Of a stretch of 64,000 bases of DNA, positions 32,614 to 42,142 are shown in pieces. The notes under the pieces are model-generated. The model did no database searches, was not told the origin of the DNA, and saw only the letters and a program-made list of their open reading frames with translations. The DNA is from Tessaracoccus sp. MC1679 (lineage in GTDB: Bacteria > Actinomycetota > Actinomycetes > Propionibacteriales > Propionibacteriaceae). The DNA is taken from contig NZ_JACJGB010000003.1 in NCBI RefSeq assembly GCF_014164775.1, forward strand, positions 186,001 through 250,000, written 5' to 3'. The number at the start of each line of letters is the position of its first letter. The first letter of the stretch is position 1. The position numbers were made by a program, and so were the translations under genes.

Positions 32614-35442
32614 ATGCTCGATATCGAGAACGACGGCGTCACCACCGCCGAGGAAACCACACCCACCGCCCCCGTGAGGCGCCGCCGCGCTGCGGGCCGC
32701 CCGGCAGGCCCGCCCCAGGACGCCGCGGCTGAGCCCACGGGTAGCCCCACGGCTGAGCCCACCAGTAGCCAGACGGCTGAGCCGGAAGCGGCTGACCTGA
32801 CGCCCAAGCGACGCCGCGTCGCCTCGAAGCCGGACGCGGCCGCCGCGCCCGTTCGTCGCCGCAGGGTGAAGGCGGTGGAGGCTCCCTCCGAGGAGGCTCC
32901 CGCTGAAGTCGCCCCCCTTGAAGCGGCCCCCGCTGCGGAGATCGCCGCGGAAGCTCCCGTCGTGGAGGCGACCCCGCCGGTAGAGGAGAGCAAGCCGGTA
33001 CGCCGCCGCGCCACCCGCCGCACCGCGCCGCCCGCGCCAAGCGAGCCCGCGCCAAGCGAGCCCGCGCCTGTCGTCACCCCCGCCCAGGTCGATGATTCGC
33101 CCGCGCCGGCCGAGGAGTCTTCCGCGACGCCGATCGACGAGCAGTCCCCGGAAGCAGCAGTGCCGCAGGCGTCCGCGCCCGCTCCTGTCCGCCGCCGGCG
33201 GGCGTCGCGACCGGCCGCCGCCCCCGAGCCGGTGGTCGCCGCTGAGCCCGCAGCAGTCCCGGAGCCAGCGGCCGCGCCGCAGCCGGCACTCGTTCCCGCC
33301 GAGACCGCGACCCCCGTCGCTTCCGAGTCCGCACCCGCCGAGGAAGCAGGCCCCACCTCCACCCGCAGCCGTCGTCGGCGCGCCAGCCGCCCGGCGGCCC
33401 CGCCCGCCACGCTCCCCGAAGGGCAGGACGAGGACGCCATCGGTGTCGCGCTCCGCGCCGCTGAGGAGGTCGCGGAGGCCCGCCGGGCCCTCCTGACCGA
33501 CCCCTTCCTCACCGCAGCAGCCCGTGAGCAGCAGCTCGCGGCCCTGGCCGGCGCGATTGCAGGCAGCCCCGCGGAGGAAGGCGAGGCTGAGCCCGAGGAC
33601 GAAGACGGCGAGCTGACCGAAGCAGAGACGGACGAGGCTGCCGTCGAACCCGCGGAGGACGAGCCCGAAGCCGACGAAGAAGACAGCGACGAAGCCGTCG
33701 ACGATGAGTCCGACGACGACCGTCCCTCCCGCCGTCGCCGCCGACGCGGGGGCAGGCGCCGCCGTCGGGGTGGCTCCCGCGATGGCGCGGAGGACTCGGA
33801 GACCGACTCCGACGAGGCCGAGGAAGCGGAATCGGAGGCCCCCGCGGAGGAGGCTGCCGAGGGCGAGCCTGACGCCGAGGGTGCCGAGCAGGACACCGCT
33901 GAGGCAGACGACAACGGAACAACCCGCCGTCGCCGCCGCCGTCGCCGTCGTGGCGAGGGCGCAGATGCCGATTCCACGTCGTCTGACGAGGTGACCGGCA
34001 TCGAGGGCTCCACCCGCATGGAGGCCAAGCGCCAGCGCCGCAAGGAGTCCCGTGCCGCGGGCCGCCGCCGCGCCCCCATCCTCAGCGAGGCCGAGTTTCT
34101 GACGCGCCGGGAGGCGGTGGACCGCAGGCTGGTCATCCGCCAGTCCGAGGACTACACGCAGTTGGCCGTGGTGGAGGACAACATCCTCGTCGAGCACTAC
34201 GTGGACAAGGCGTCGGCCACCTCCCTGATCGGCAACATCTACGTCGGTCGCATCCAGAACGTGCTGCCCAGCATGGAGGCCGCATTCATCGACATCGGCC
34301 GCGGCCGCAACGCCGTGCTGTACGCCGGTGAGGTGGACTGGGCCAACTTCGGCGTCACAGGGGAGAACCGCAAGGTCGAGAACGTCCTGAAGTCGGGCCA
34401 GAGCGTTCTGGTGCAGGTGACGAAGGATCCCGTCGGGGCCAAGGGTGCCCGCCTCACGGGGCACATCTCCCTGCCTGGCCGCTACATCGTCTACTCGCCG
34501 GGCGGCCACCTGTCGGGGATCTCCCGCAAGCTGCCGGACACCGAGCGCAACCGTCTCCGCACCATCCTCGGGTCGCTGATCTCCGACGACGAGTCCGTCA
34601 TCGTGCGGACCGCGGCGGAGGGCGCCAGCGAAGAGGAGCTGATCCGCGACGTCAACCGTCTCAAGGCCCAATGGGAGGTCATCGAGAAGAAGACGAAGCA
34701 GGGCAGCGCCCCACAGGCCCTCTACTCGGAGCCGGACCTGACCCTGCGGATCGTCCGCGACCTCTTCACCGAGGACTTCGGCCAGCTGATCGTCCAGGGC
34801 GACGGCGGCCCGTCTGACGCCTACGACGCCATCTCGGCCTACGTGAGTCACGTCGCGCCGCACCTGGCGGAGCGCCTGGTGCGCTTCGAACCCGCCGAAG
34901 ACGGCCGGGACGCGTTCTCGCAGTTCAAGATCGACGAGCAGATCGCCAAGGCGTTGGATCGCAAGGTCTTCCTGCCCTCGGGCGGGTCCCTGGTGATCGA
35001 CCGCACCGAAGCCATGACGGTCGTCGACGTCAACACGGGGCGCTTCACGGGCACCGGAGGCAACCTCGAGGCCACTGTCACCAGCAACAACCTGGAGGCG
35101 GCGGAGGAGATCGTGCGCCAGCTGCGCCTGCGCGACATCGGCGGCATCATCGTGATCGACTTCATCGACATGGTCCTGCCGAGCAACCGCGAGCTGCTGC
35201 TGCGCCGCCTCGTCGAGTGTCTCGGCCGCGACCGTACACGTCACCAGGTCGCGGAGGTGACCAGCCTCGGGCTGGTGCAGCTGACGCGCAAGCGGATCGG
35301 CACCGGCCTGGCCGAGGCGTTCACCGAGCCGTGCGAACACTGCCAGGGGGCGGGCTATGTCCGCTTTGAGGAGCCTGTGGATTCGCAGGCGCCCTCCGAC
35401 GGCGGGGAGCGCAGGTCGCCGCGACGCCGCGGCAAGAAGTAG
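32614..35442 (+). CDS. rne: Ribonuclease E/G with a long N-terminal extension
   Basis: This endonuclease starts mRNA decay and trims rRNA and tRNA. The first 500 or so residues are a disordered Pro/Ala/Glu-rich extension with Arg blocks ([23 protein letters not shown]). The catalytic part follows: S1 domain (about 515-610, GNIYVGRIQNVLPSMEAAFIDIG), RNase H-like and DNase I-like regions with the metal Asp in TVVDVNTG (about 805) and IGGIIVIDFIDM, and the zinc-link CEHCQGAG near the end. The catalytic-domain-last layout is typical of actinobacteria. AGGAG precedes the ATG. Confidence 0.95.
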   Translation: MLDIENDGVTTAEETTPTAPVRRRRAAGRPAGPPQDAAAEPTGSPTAEPTSSQTAEPEAADLTPKRRRVASKPDAAAAPVRRRRVKAVEAPSEEAPAEVAPLEAAPAAEIAAEAPVVEATPPVEESKPVRRRATRRTAPPAPSEPAPSEPAPVVTPAQVDDSPAPAEESSATPIDEQSPEAAVPQASAPAPVRRRRASRPAAAPEPVVAAEPAAVPEPAAAPQPALVPAETATPVASESAPAEEAGPTSTRSRRRRASRPAAPPATLPEGQDEDAIGVALRAAEEVAEARRALLTDPFLTAAAREQQLAALAGAIAGSPAEEGEAEPEDEDGELTEAETDEAAVEPAEDEPEADEEDSDEAVDDESDDDRPSRRRRRRGGRRRRRGGSRDGAEDSETDSDEAEEAESEAPAEEAAEGEPDAEGAEQDTAEADDNGTTRRRRRRRRRGEGADADSTSSDEVTGIEGSTRMEAKRQRRKESRAAGRRRAPILSEAEFLTRREAVDRRLVIRQSEDYTQLAVVEDNILVEHYVDKASATSLIGNIYVGRIQNVLPSMEAAFIDIGRGRNAVLYAGEVDWANFGVTGENRKVENVLKSGQSVLVQVTKDPVGAKGARLTGHISLPGRYIVYSPGGHLSGISRKLPDTERNRLRTILGSLISDDESVIVRTAAEGASEEELIRDVNRLKAQWEVIEKKTKQGSAPQALYSEPDLTLRIVRDLFTEDFGQLIVQGDGGPSDAYDAISAYVSHVAPHLAERLVRFEPAEDGRDAFSQFKIDEQIAKALDRKVFLPSGGSLVIDRTEAMTVVDVNTGRFTGTGGNLEATVTSNNLEAAEEIVRQLRLRDIGGIIVIDFIDMVLPSNRELLLRRLVECLGRDRTRHQVAEVTSLGLVQLTRKRIGTGLAEAFTEPCEHCQGAGYVRFEEPVDSQAPSDGGERRSPRRRGKK

Positions 35443-35449
35443 GCCCCAT

Positions 35450-35479
35450 TTGGTCAATTCCACGCGGGCGGGTTAACAT
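35450..35479 (+). promoter_or_regulatory. Candidate promoter of rpmB
   Basis: TTGGTC (35450-35455) and TAACAT (35474-35479) are spaced by 18 bases, about 80 bases before the L28 gene and just after rne. Confidence 0.45.
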
Positions 35480-35559
35480 TCTACGGTTGCCTGCTCGCGT
35501 GGGCTTCACCCCAGAGCAATCCAGGCCATGGCCTGGGCACAGACAACAAGGAGATTCCA

Positions 35560-35745
35560 GTGGCCGCCACGTGTGATGTTTGCGCCAAGGGACCCGGCTT
35601 CGGTCACAACGTTCCTTGGTCGAAGAAGAAGACCAATCGCCGCTGGAACCCGAACATCCAGCGCGTGCGTGCCACCATCAACGGCACCCCGCAGCGCGTG
35701 AACGTGTGCACCTCCTGCCTCAAGGCCGGTAAGGTCTCGCGCTAG
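35560..35745 (+). CDS. rpmB: Ribosomal protein L28, zinc-binding type
   Basis: A 61-residue large-subunit protein with C-D-V-C and C-T-S-C-L-K pairs, the four-cysteine (C+) form that binds zinc. The core FGHNVPWSKKKTNRRWNPNIQ is typical. GTG follows AAGGAG. A strong intrinsic terminator follows, so it is a single-gene unit. Confidence 0.96.
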   Translation: MAATCDVCAKGPGFGHNVPWSKKKTNRRWNPNIQRVRATINGTPQRVNVCTSCLKAGKVSR

Positions 35746-35767
35746 TTCGCATCCCTGACGCCGAGAG

Positions 35768-35800
35768 CCGGCGGTCCCCACGACGGGGCCGCCGGTTTTT
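35768..35800 (+). terminator. Intrinsic terminator after rpmB
   Basis: CCGGCGG-T-CCCC (35768-35779) pairs with GGGGCCGCCGG (35785-35795) and is followed by five Ts, a textbook rho-independent terminator with one bulged base. Confidence 0.9.
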
Positions 35801-35856
35801 CGCGTCCCCATCCCGCGCCCCTCGGACTGTCTGCGGGGGCCGGTAGGGTCTTGCTC

Positions 35857-38049
35857 ATGTCCTTCTGGCGCACCCCGATCTACCGCGACCTCGGGCGTCG
35901 GCTCGTTGATGTGGTCGGTGGCAAGACGGCCGCAGAGTTCGAGCGATTGGGGATCAGCACCGTCGACGATCTGGTGCGGCACGTGCCGCGCCGCTATATC
36001 TCCGGCACGGAGATGTCCGACTTCAGCACCCTCACGGTGGGGCAGGACGTCGCGGTGATCGCCCAGGTGGTCGGAGCGAGGCAGTTCCACTCCTCTGGCG
36101 CGGGCCGCGTCCAGGCCGTCCTGAGCGACGGCCACGGGCGGCTCTCGGTGGCGTTCTTCGCGAAGAAGCAGCGGGTGCTGGATTACTGGGAGCGGCAGCT
36201 GGCCCCAGGCCGTCGGGGGATCTTCATCGGGCGTGTCGGCCGGTTCAACGAGCAGCTCCAGCTGGCCCACCCGGATTTCGTGATGCTCGACGGCGCCCGC
36301 ATCTCCGGAGGAAAGGACGCCGAGAAGAGGGCCGCCATGGAGCGCAGCGTGCAGCGCGCCACCATGATCGGGCTGTACCCGGCCACAGGAAAACTACCCA
36401 CGTGGGTGATCGCCGAGTCGATCCAGTTGGTCCTGCCCACCCTGTCCGGAGACACCCTCCCGGGGTGGGTGGTCGACGAGGCAGGGGTGCTGCCGTTCCA
36501 GGACGCGCTCACCGCCGTCCACGAGCCTGTCGAGGTACGGCAGGCGGAGCACGGCCAGGCGCGGCTCCGGTTCGACGAGGCGTTCGGCATTCAGCTGGCC
36601 ATGGCGGCCAGGCGGCGAGAGGCCGCCGGTGAGCTCGCCACGCCGCGTCCCCGTCGCCCAGGGGGGCTCCTCGAGGCGTTCGACGAGAGGCTGCCCTTCA
36701 CCCTCACCGACGGGCAGAGAAACATCGGGGAGGTCATCTTCGGCGAGCTCGCGGGCGGGGCGCCGATGAACCGTCTCCTCCAAGGCGAGGTCGGGTCGGG
36801 GAAGACGCTCGTGGCGCTCCGGGCCATGCTTGCGGTGGTTGATTCCGGCGGACAGTCAGTACTGCTGGCTCCCACCGAGGTCCTGGCCAAGCAGCACTAC
36901 CAGACCATCTCCCGGCTGCTCGGTGATCTGGGCCAGGGCCGCCAGCTCGGCGCCCACCCGGAAGCCACGGGAGTGGTGCTCCTCACAGGGAGCCGCTCCG
37001 CCGCGGCCAAGCGTGGTGTGCTGGCGCAGATCGCCACCGGCGAGGCGGGGATCGTGGTGGGCACGCACGCGCTCCTCAGTGACCCGGTGGCCTTCAACGA
37101 CCTGGGTCTGGTCGTCGTCGACGAGCAGCACCGCTTCGGCGTCGAGCAGCGGGCCGCGCTCGCCGCGAAGGCGGAGAGGAAGCCCCACACGCTCGTCATG
37201 ACCGCTACGCCCATTCCCCGATCCATCGCCATGACGGTGTTCGGGGATCTGGAGGTCAGCGAGCTGCGCGAGCTCCCGGCCGGCCGGGCGGCCGTGCAGA
37301 CGGTGTTCGTCGATACCGCGCAGACGCCGCACTGGGTGCCGCGCGCCTGGGAGCGCATCCGGGAGGAGGTGGAGCGGGGCAGGCAGGCGTTCGTGGTGTG
37401 CCCGTCCATCACCGCCAAGGAGGCAGAGGCGGGGGGCGCGCCCGCGATGTCCGCCGTCGAGGAGCTCGCCCCGCAGCTGGCCGCCGGACCCCTCGCGGGT
37501 CTGCGCATCGGGACGGTGCACGGCAAACAGCCCGCGGCCGATCGGGACGACGCCATGGCCGCCTTCGCAGATGGGCGGCTGGATGTGCTGGTGGCCACCA
37601 CGGTGATCGAGGTGGGCGTGGACGTGCCCAACGCGTCGGTGATGGTGGTGGTGGACGCGGACCGCTTCGGGCTCTCCCAGCTGCATCAGTTGCGGGGGCG
37701 CATCGGTCGAGGGGAGCATCCGGGGCTGTGCCTCCTGCTCGCCGCAGTCGGGGAGAACCTCGACGCTCTGACCCGCCTCCAGGCCATGACGTCGACCACT
37801 GACGGCTTCGAGCTGGCCGAGCTCGACCTGAGGCTGCGCCGGGAGGGAGACGTCCTGGGCGCCGCCCAGTCCGGCGGGGGATCGCTCAAGCTGCTGCGGG
37901 CTCTGGACGACGCGGGTGTGATCCAGGCGGCCAAGGCGCTCGCTGAGCGTGTCCTGGAGGACCCGCGGTCCTCCACGGAGCCGCTGCTGGCAGACCTGAT
38001 GGCGAAGGCAGACGCCGTCGCCGCCGGAGAGTGGATGGAGAAGTCGTGA
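35857..38049 (+). CDS. recG: ATP-dependent DNA helicase RecG
   Basis: It remodels stalled replication forks and branched DNA. The wedge/OB domain (about residues 55-150) precedes the helicase core: motif I GEVGSGKT (about 310), motif II DEQHRFG (DEQH box), motif III TATPIPRS, motif V VIEVGVDVPNA and motif VI QLRGRIGRG. The 730 residues are normal. I preferred ATG 35857 to the in-frame TTG at 35851. Its stop overlaps the rsmD start. Confidence 0.95.
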   Translation: MSFWRTPIYRDLGRRLVDVVGGKTAAEFERLGISTVDDLVRHVPRRYISGTEMSDFSTLTVGQDVAVIAQVVGARQFHSSGAGRVQAVLSDGHGRLSVAFFAKKQRVLDYWERQLAPGRRGIFIGRVGRFNEQLQLAHPDFVMLDGARISGGKDAEKRAAMERSVQRATMIGLYPATGKLPTWVIAESIQLVLPTLSGDTLPGWVVDEAGVLPFQDALTAVHEPVEVRQAEHGQARLRFDEAFGIQLAMAARRREAAGELATPRPRRPGGLLEAFDERLPFTLTDGQRNIGEVIFGELAGGAPMNRLLQGEVGSGKTLVALRAMLAVVDSGGQSVLLAPTEVLAKQHYQTISRLLGDLGQGRQLGAHPEATGVVLLTGSRSAAAKRGVLAQIATGEAGIVVGTHALLSDPVAFNDLGLVVVDEQHRFGVEQRAALAAKAERKPHTLVMTATPIPRSIAMTVFGDLEVSELRELPAGRAAVQTVFVDTAQTPHWVPRAWERIREEVERGRQAFVVCPSITAKEAEAGGAPAMSAVEELAPQLAAGPLAGLRIGTVHGKQPAADRDDAMAAFADGRLDVLVATTVIEVGVDVPNASVMVVVDADRFGLSQLHQLRGRIGRGEHPGLCLLLAAVGENLDALTRLQAMTSTTDGFELAELDLRLRREGDVLGAAQSGGGSLKLLRALDDAGVIQAAKALAERVLEDPRSSTEPLLADLMAKADAVAAGEWMEKS

Positions 38050-38621
38050 GCAGGATCATCGCCGGCCGGGCGAAGGGACGCCGCCTGAGCACCCCGAAGG
38101 GCGCGCGCACCAGGCCCACCACAGACCGCACCCGGGAGGCGTTGTTCTCTGCGCTGTCGAGCTGGTTCAACTCCGCTGACTCGGACGCCTCAGCCCACCT
38201 CGCGGGGGTCTCCGTGCTGGACCTCTTCGCGGGCTCGGGGGCGGTTGGCCTCGAGGCGGCCAGCCGTGGTGCGGCGCCGGTGGTGCTCGTCGAACAGGAC
38301 AGGCCCACCGCCAGGCTGATCCAGGACAACGCCCGGGCCACGGGCCTGGCGGTGGAGGTGGTCGTGGCCAAGGCAGAGGCTGTCGCCGGTTCCCCGGGCC
38401 GGACGTTCGACCTGGTCTTCCTCGATCCCCCCTACGAGATGGCCACCGAATCCATCGAGACCCTGCTGGAGAACCTGGCCGTCAGCGCGTTGGCGGGGCG
38501 CGGTCTGGTGGTCGTGGAGCGCTCCTCCCGGGACCGTGACCCCGGCTGGCCGCCGGGCTACACAGACACCTGGCTGCGCCGCTACGGTGAGACGACGCTC
38601 CACTTCGGGGCTGTGGACTAG
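38046..38621 (+). CDS. rsmD: 16S rRNA (guanine966-N2)-methyltransferase
   Basis: An SAM-dependent methyltransferase of 191 residues that modifies G966 in 16S rRNA. It starts RIIAGRAKGR, then RPTTDRTREALFS, the SAM loop DLFAGSGAVGLEA (about residues 57-69) and the catalytic NPPY-type FLDPPYE. GTG overlaps the recG stop by 4 bases. coaD follows within 10 bases, the usual actinobacterial order recG-rsmD-coaD. Confidence 0.95.
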   Translation: MSRIIAGRAKGRRLSTPKGARTRPTTDRTREALFSALSSWFNSADSDASAHLAGVSVLDLFAGSGAVGLEAASRGAAPVVLVEQDRPTARLIQDNARATGLAVEVVVAKAEAVAGSPGRTFDLVFLDPPYEMATESIETLLENLAVSALAGRGLVVVERSSRDRDPGWPPGYTDTWLRRYGETTLHFGAVD

Positions 38622-38631
38622 GAGTGATGCC

Positions 38632-39114
38632 ATGACGGTCTTGTGCCCCGGGTCGTTCGACCCGATCACCGTGGGCCACCTCGACGTCATCCGGCGGGCG
38701 CACGCGCTGTTCGGGGCCGTGGTCGTCGCCATCGGCAACAACTCCACCAAGAACTACCTGTTCAGTTTCGACGAGCGCGTGGAGCTGGTTCAGGGAGCGA
38801 CGGCGGACCTGGACCACATCACCGTGGAGCCCATGGAGGGGCTCCTGGTGGACTTCTGCCGCACCCGCGGGATTCCTGCAGTGGTTAAGGGCCTGCGGTT
38901 CGGGTCTGACTTCGACTTCGAGCTCCAGATGGCCCACATGAACCACGCCATGGGTCCGGTGGAGACTGTCCTGCTGCCCGCCGGCAAGGAGCACGTGACC
39001 TTGTCCTCGACCATCATCCGTCAGGTGGTCCGGCTCGGCGGCGACGTCTCCGCCTACGTGCCCGGCAACGTCGCGCTCGCCATCGAGGAGAGGCGTCGAG
39101 CGGGCACGCTCTGA
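38632..39114 (+). CDS. coaD: Phosphopantetheine adenylyltransferase
   Basis: It catalyses the penultimate step of coenzyme A synthesis, joining AMP to 4'-phosphopantetheine. Motifs: PGSFDPITVGHLD (T/HxGH nucleotide site at residues 6-18), KGLRFGSDFDFELQMAHMN and the C-terminal LSSTIIRQ (ISSTxIR). The 160 residues are of family length. TAGGAG lies just before the ATG. Confidence 0.96.
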   Translation: MTVLCPGSFDPITVGHLDVIRRAHALFGAVVVAIGNNSTKNYLFSFDERVELVQGATADLDHITVEPMEGLLVDFCRTRGIPAVVKGLRFGSDFDFELQMAHMNHAMGPVETVLLPAGKEHVTLSSTIIRQVVRLGGDVSAYVPGNVALAIEERRRAGTL

Positions 39115-39127
39115 GCGCATTTCCGTT

Positions 39128-39156
39128 TTGGGAATTCTGCGGGCCCTCGGTAGAGT
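39128..39156 (+). promoter_or_regulatory. Candidate promoter of the YceD-rpmF-rnc-mutM group
   Basis: TTTGGG (39128-39133) and TAGAGT (39151-39156) have 17 bases between and lie 50 bases before the YceD-type start. Confidence 0.4.
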
Positions 39157-39205
39157 TGGAAGCCGGTCATGACGAGTCATGGACGGTAGACGAAGGGAAT
39201 CCGAC

Positions 39206-39754
39206 GTGTCACCCGTGCATCCCCACCCGGATCGCCGCTCGCCACTGGTTTTTGAGGTGCACGAGCTCGCGCGCAGGGCTGGGACGATGAAACAGGTAGT
39301 CACCACGGTTCCCGCGCCTGCCGACATGGGCACGGAAGTGATCGGGGTGCCGCAAGACACCGACATCGAGCTGGATCTCCGGTTCGAGGCGGTGACCGAA
39401 GGCGTCCTGGTGACGGGCACAGCAACCGTGGAACTCCACGGCCAATGCGCCCGCTGCCTGGATGACATCGAGGAGCAAGCCTCCTTCGATGTGCAGGAGC
39501 TCTACTTCTATCCCGGCAACGAGATAGACACAGACGAGAGCCTCATCGTGGATGAGACGATCGATCTGGACGAGGCCCTGCGTGACGCCGTGGTGCTCGA
39601 GTTGCCGTTCACGCCCCTGTGCGAGGATGATTGCCTGGGTCTCTGCCCCACATGTGGAGCAGACCTCAATGACGATCCCGACCACACTCACGGTCTACAG
39701 GTTGATCCCAGGTGGGAGAAGCTGACCGGGCTGAGCGGGGAAGCACCCAACTGA
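39206..39754 (+). CDS. YceD/DUF177 family protein
   Basis: A 182-residue protein of the YceD family, almost always encoded next to rpmF and thought to help 23S rRNA or large-subunit assembly. It starts SPLVFEVHELARRAGTMK, carries LHGQCARCLDDIE and ends with the cysteine cluster CEDDCLGLCPTCGADL, probably a metal site. I chose GTG 39206, preceded by GAAGGGA, because family N-termini include the PLVF-VHEL-R-G segment; a later ATG would remove it. Confidence 0.9.
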   Translation: MSPVHPHPDRRSPLVFEVHELARRAGTMKQVVTTVPAPADMGTEVIGVPQDTDIELDLRFEAVTEGVLVTGTATVELHGQCARCLDDIEEQASFDVQELYFYPGNEIDTDESLIVDETIDLDEALRDAVVLELPFTPLCEDDCLGLCPTCGADLNDDPDHTHGLQVDPRWEKLTGLSGEAPN

Positions 39755-39788
39755 GCAAACCTGTCAGTTACTGACGAAGGAGAAGATC

Positions 39789-39980
39789 GTGGCCGTTCCG
39801 AAGCGGAAGATGTCGCGCAGCAATACCCGTTCGCGCCGTGCGCAGTGGAAGACGACTGTCGTCCCCACCGTCGTGTGCGCCAACCCGGCCTGCCGCGAAC
39901 CCCACCTGCAGCACACCGCATGCGCGAGCTGCGGACAGTACGGACCCCGCGGCAGCCGCCGCCAGGTCCTCGAGGTCTGA
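39789..39980 (+). CDS. rpmF: Ribosomal protein L32
   Basis: A 63-residue large-subunit protein. The typical start AVPKRKMSRSNTRSRRAQWK is followed by a zinc ribbon C-A-N-P-A-C ... C-A-S-C. GAAGGAGA lies just before the GTG. It stands between the YceD-type gene and rnc as in most bacteria. Confidence 0.96.
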   Translation: MAVPKRKMSRSNTRSRRAQWKTTVVPTVVCANPACREPHLQHTACASCGQYGPRGSRRQVLEV

Positions 39981-40065
39981 GCCTGGCCCACCCCCGCGGA
40001 GCGGGTCGTCCCCGTCCTCGGGGTCGGTGTCACGACGAGACCGCACGCGTGGGGGTCTCAGCGGG

Positions 40066-40746
40066 ATGAGCAGACTGGAAGAGCAGCTGAAGGAGCTGGG
40101 CGTCGAGGTGGACGCCCAGCTCTTTGAGTTGTCCTTCACGCACCGCAGCTACGCCTACGAGCACGGCGGCATCGAGTCCAACGAGCGGCTCGAATTCCTC
40201 GGCGATGCAGTGCTCCAGATCGTCGTCACCGAGCACATCTTCCGCAGCTATCCGGACCTCCCCGAGGGACACCTGGCGAAGCTCCGGTCCCGCGTGGTGA
40301 GTTCCGTGGCCCTCGCGGACGTCGCCCGTCTCCTCGAGCTCGGGGATCACCTGCTCCTCGGCAAAGGCGAGGTGGCCACCCGCGGGCGGGACAAGACCTC
40401 CATCCTGGCGGACACGATGGAGGCGGTCATCGGCGCCGTCTACATCTCCGACGGCCCGGAGTCCGCCGCGCGTTTCATCCACCGCAATCTGGATGAGCAG
40501 ATCGCCGACGCCCAACGAAGCAGGGACTACGCGGATCACAAGACGGCGCTGCAGGAGATCTGCTCGCAGCGCGGTTGGTCACTTCCCCGCTACGAGGTCA
40601 GCGGCGAGGGCCCTGACCACCAGCGGGTCTTCACGGCAGCCGTCATCGTCGACGAGCGGGTTCGTGGGCGGGGTACCGCACCGAGCAAGAAGCACGCCGA
40701 GCAGATCGCCGCCCGCGCGGCCTGCGAGGATCTCGCCGGTGCCTGA
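40066..40746 (+). CDS. rnc: Ribonuclease III
   Basis: This double-strand RNase processes rRNA precursors and structured mRNAs. The signature [12 protein letters not shown] (about residues 41-52) holds the metal ligands, [11 protein letters not shown] the second acidic pair, and the double-stranded RNA-binding domain follows (about 155-225, [12 protein letters not shown]). The 226 residues are normal. The ATG is preceded by GCGGG only. The stop lies inside the start of mutM (8-base overlap). Confidence 0.95.
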   Translation: MSRLEEQLKELGVEVDAQLFELSFTHRSYAYEHGGIESNERLEFLGDAVLQIVVTEHIFRSYPDLPEGHLAKLRSRVVSSVALADVARLLELGDHLLLGKGEVATRGRDKTSILADTMEAVIGAVYISDGPESAARFIHRNLDEQIADAQRSRDYADHKTALQEICSQRGWSLPRYEVSGEGPDHQRVFTAAVIVDERVRGRGTAPSKKHAEQIAARAACEDLAGA

Positions 40747-41578
40747 GCTGCCCGAAGTCGAGGTGGTGAGGCGCGGGCTGTCGGGTCACCTCACGGGACG
40801 CAGGATCATCCGCGTCAGCGTCCTCCACCCCAGACCCGTGCGAAGCCACCCTGGGGGGCCTGCGGGGTTCGTCGCCAACCTTGAGGGGCGACAGGTCGAC
40901 GGGGTGCGCCGCCGCGGCAAGTACCTGTGGTGGGTCCTGGGCGACGACGCGATGGTGGCCCATCTCGGGATGAGCGGCCAGTTCAGGCTCAACCGTCCCG
41001 GCGACGAGCACGCCCGCAACACGCGCGTGATCTTCGGCCTCGACGACGGCCAGGAGCTGCGGTTCGTCGACCAACGGATGTTCGGCGGACTCGACTGGCG
41101 CGCCGGGCAGGCCACGTGTCCAGTCCCTCACGTGGCGCTCGATCCCTTCGACGAGGCTTTCGACGAGGCCGCCGTCTCAGCGCGGCTCCGCAGCAGGCGC
41201 ACGACCGTGAAGCGGGCGCTGTTGGACCAGACCCTGGTCTCCGGCATCGGGAACATCTACGCCGACGAGGCCCTGTGGCGGGCCCGGACCCACTTCGACC
41301 ACCCCACCGCGGGCCTGTCACCCCAGCGTTCCCGGAGGGTCCTCCGCGCGGCGGGCGAGGTGATGGCCGAGGCGCTGGCCCAGGGTGGGACGTCGTTCGA
41401 TTCCCTCTACGTCAACGTCAACGGGGAGTCCGGCTACTTCTCCCGCTCGCTCGAGGCCTACGGGCGCGAGAACGGGCCCTGCTCGCGCTGCGGCACGTCC
41501 ATCGCGCGCCGCTCCTTCATGAACAGGAGCAGCTACTTTTGTCCGAGATGCCAACGGGCGTGGAAGGGTGGCCAGTGA
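40739..41578 (+). CDS. mutM: Formamidopyrimidine-DNA glycosylase
   Basis: It removes oxidised purines such as 8-oxoguanine from DNA and nicks the strand. After the initiator, [13 protein letters not shown] supplies the catalytic Pro2 and Glu3, so the GTG at 40739 must be the true start. [10 protein letters not shown] is the helix-two-turn-helix, and the C-terminal zinc finger is C-S-R-C ... C-P-R-C. It has 279 residues. It overlaps rnc by 8 bases and the following gene by 4. Confidence 0.96.
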   Translation: MPELPEVEVVRRGLSGHLTGRRIIRVSVLHPRPVRSHPGGPAGFVANLEGRQVDGVRRRGKYLWWVLGDDAMVAHLGMSGQFRLNRPGDEHARNTRVIFGLDDGQELRFVDQRMFGGLDWRAGQATCPVPHVALDPFDEAFDEAAVSARLRSRRTTVKRALLDQTLVSGIGNIYADEALWRARTHFDHPTAGLSPQRSRRVLRAAGEVMAEALAQGGTSFDSLYVNVNGESGYFSRSLEAYGRENGPCSRCGTSIARRSFMNRSSYFCPRCQRAWKGGQ

Positions 41579-42135
41579 TCAAGAAGATGCTGCACCGCTA
41601 TCGGAGCTCAATCCGACAGCTCTTCCGCTTCGGCATGGTCGGAGGCCTCGGAGTGGTGGTCAACATGGCCGTCATCTGGGTCCAGCGCCACACCCTGCCC
41701 ATCTTCTGGCCGGAGTCCGCCTACGGCGGCGGGGCCTGGTGGTCCATTCCGGGCACCGAGTTCAACATCCGTTGGTATCACGTGATGAGCATGGCGGCAT
41801 TCATGGTGGCCAATCTCGTCAACTTCCAGCTCAACAGGTGGTGGACCTTCGGCTCGCACAAGCACTCGGCCTGGTGGCGCGAGTACTGGCCGTTCCTCAC
41901 CGTCGGGCTCGCCGCGCAGCTCATCGGAATGGGCCTGCTGACCCTGTTGATGTGGGAGCAGTCGCCCATCGCGCTGCCCAGCGACGTCTTCGACAACTCC
42001 AGCGGCCTGCGGACCAAGTTCTACTGGGCGCAGCTGATCATGATTTTCTTCACCATCCCGGTCAGTTTCCTCCTGAACAAGTTCTGGACGTTCCGGTCCA
42101 TTCGGACCGCCCTGCCGCCGGTCGAGGCAGCCTAG
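41575..42135 (+). CDS. GtrA-family membrane protein
   Basis: A 186-residue protein with four membrane helices (about 18-38, 66-88, 104-127 and 145-166). It has the GtrA landmarks [15 protein letters not shown] near the start, [10 protein letters not shown] in the middle and LLNKFWTFR at the end. GtrA proteins are thought to move or flip lipid-linked sugars for cell envelope glycans. GTG overlaps the mutM stop by 4 bases; the functional link to DNA repair is probably none. Confidence 0.92.
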   Translation: MIKKMLHRYRSSIRQLFRFGMVGGLGVVVNMAVIWVQRHTLPIFWPESAYGGGAWWSIPGTEFNIRWYHVMSMAAFMVANLVNFQLNRWWTFGSHKHSAWWREYWPFLTVGLAAQLIGMGLLTLLMWEQSPIALPSDVFDNSSGLRTKFYWAQLIMIFFTIPVSFLLNKFWTFRSIRTALPPVEAA

Positions 42136-42142
42136 AGCAGGC

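Noticed and set aside
32467..35463. A 998-codon minus-strand open frame opposite rne
   Set aside because: It is the mirror of the GC-rich rne gene, has low-complexity composition, and rne has clear domains.
35851..35856. A TTG start two codons before the recG ATG
   Set aside because: ATG is the stronger start, and the two extra residues add nothing family-like.
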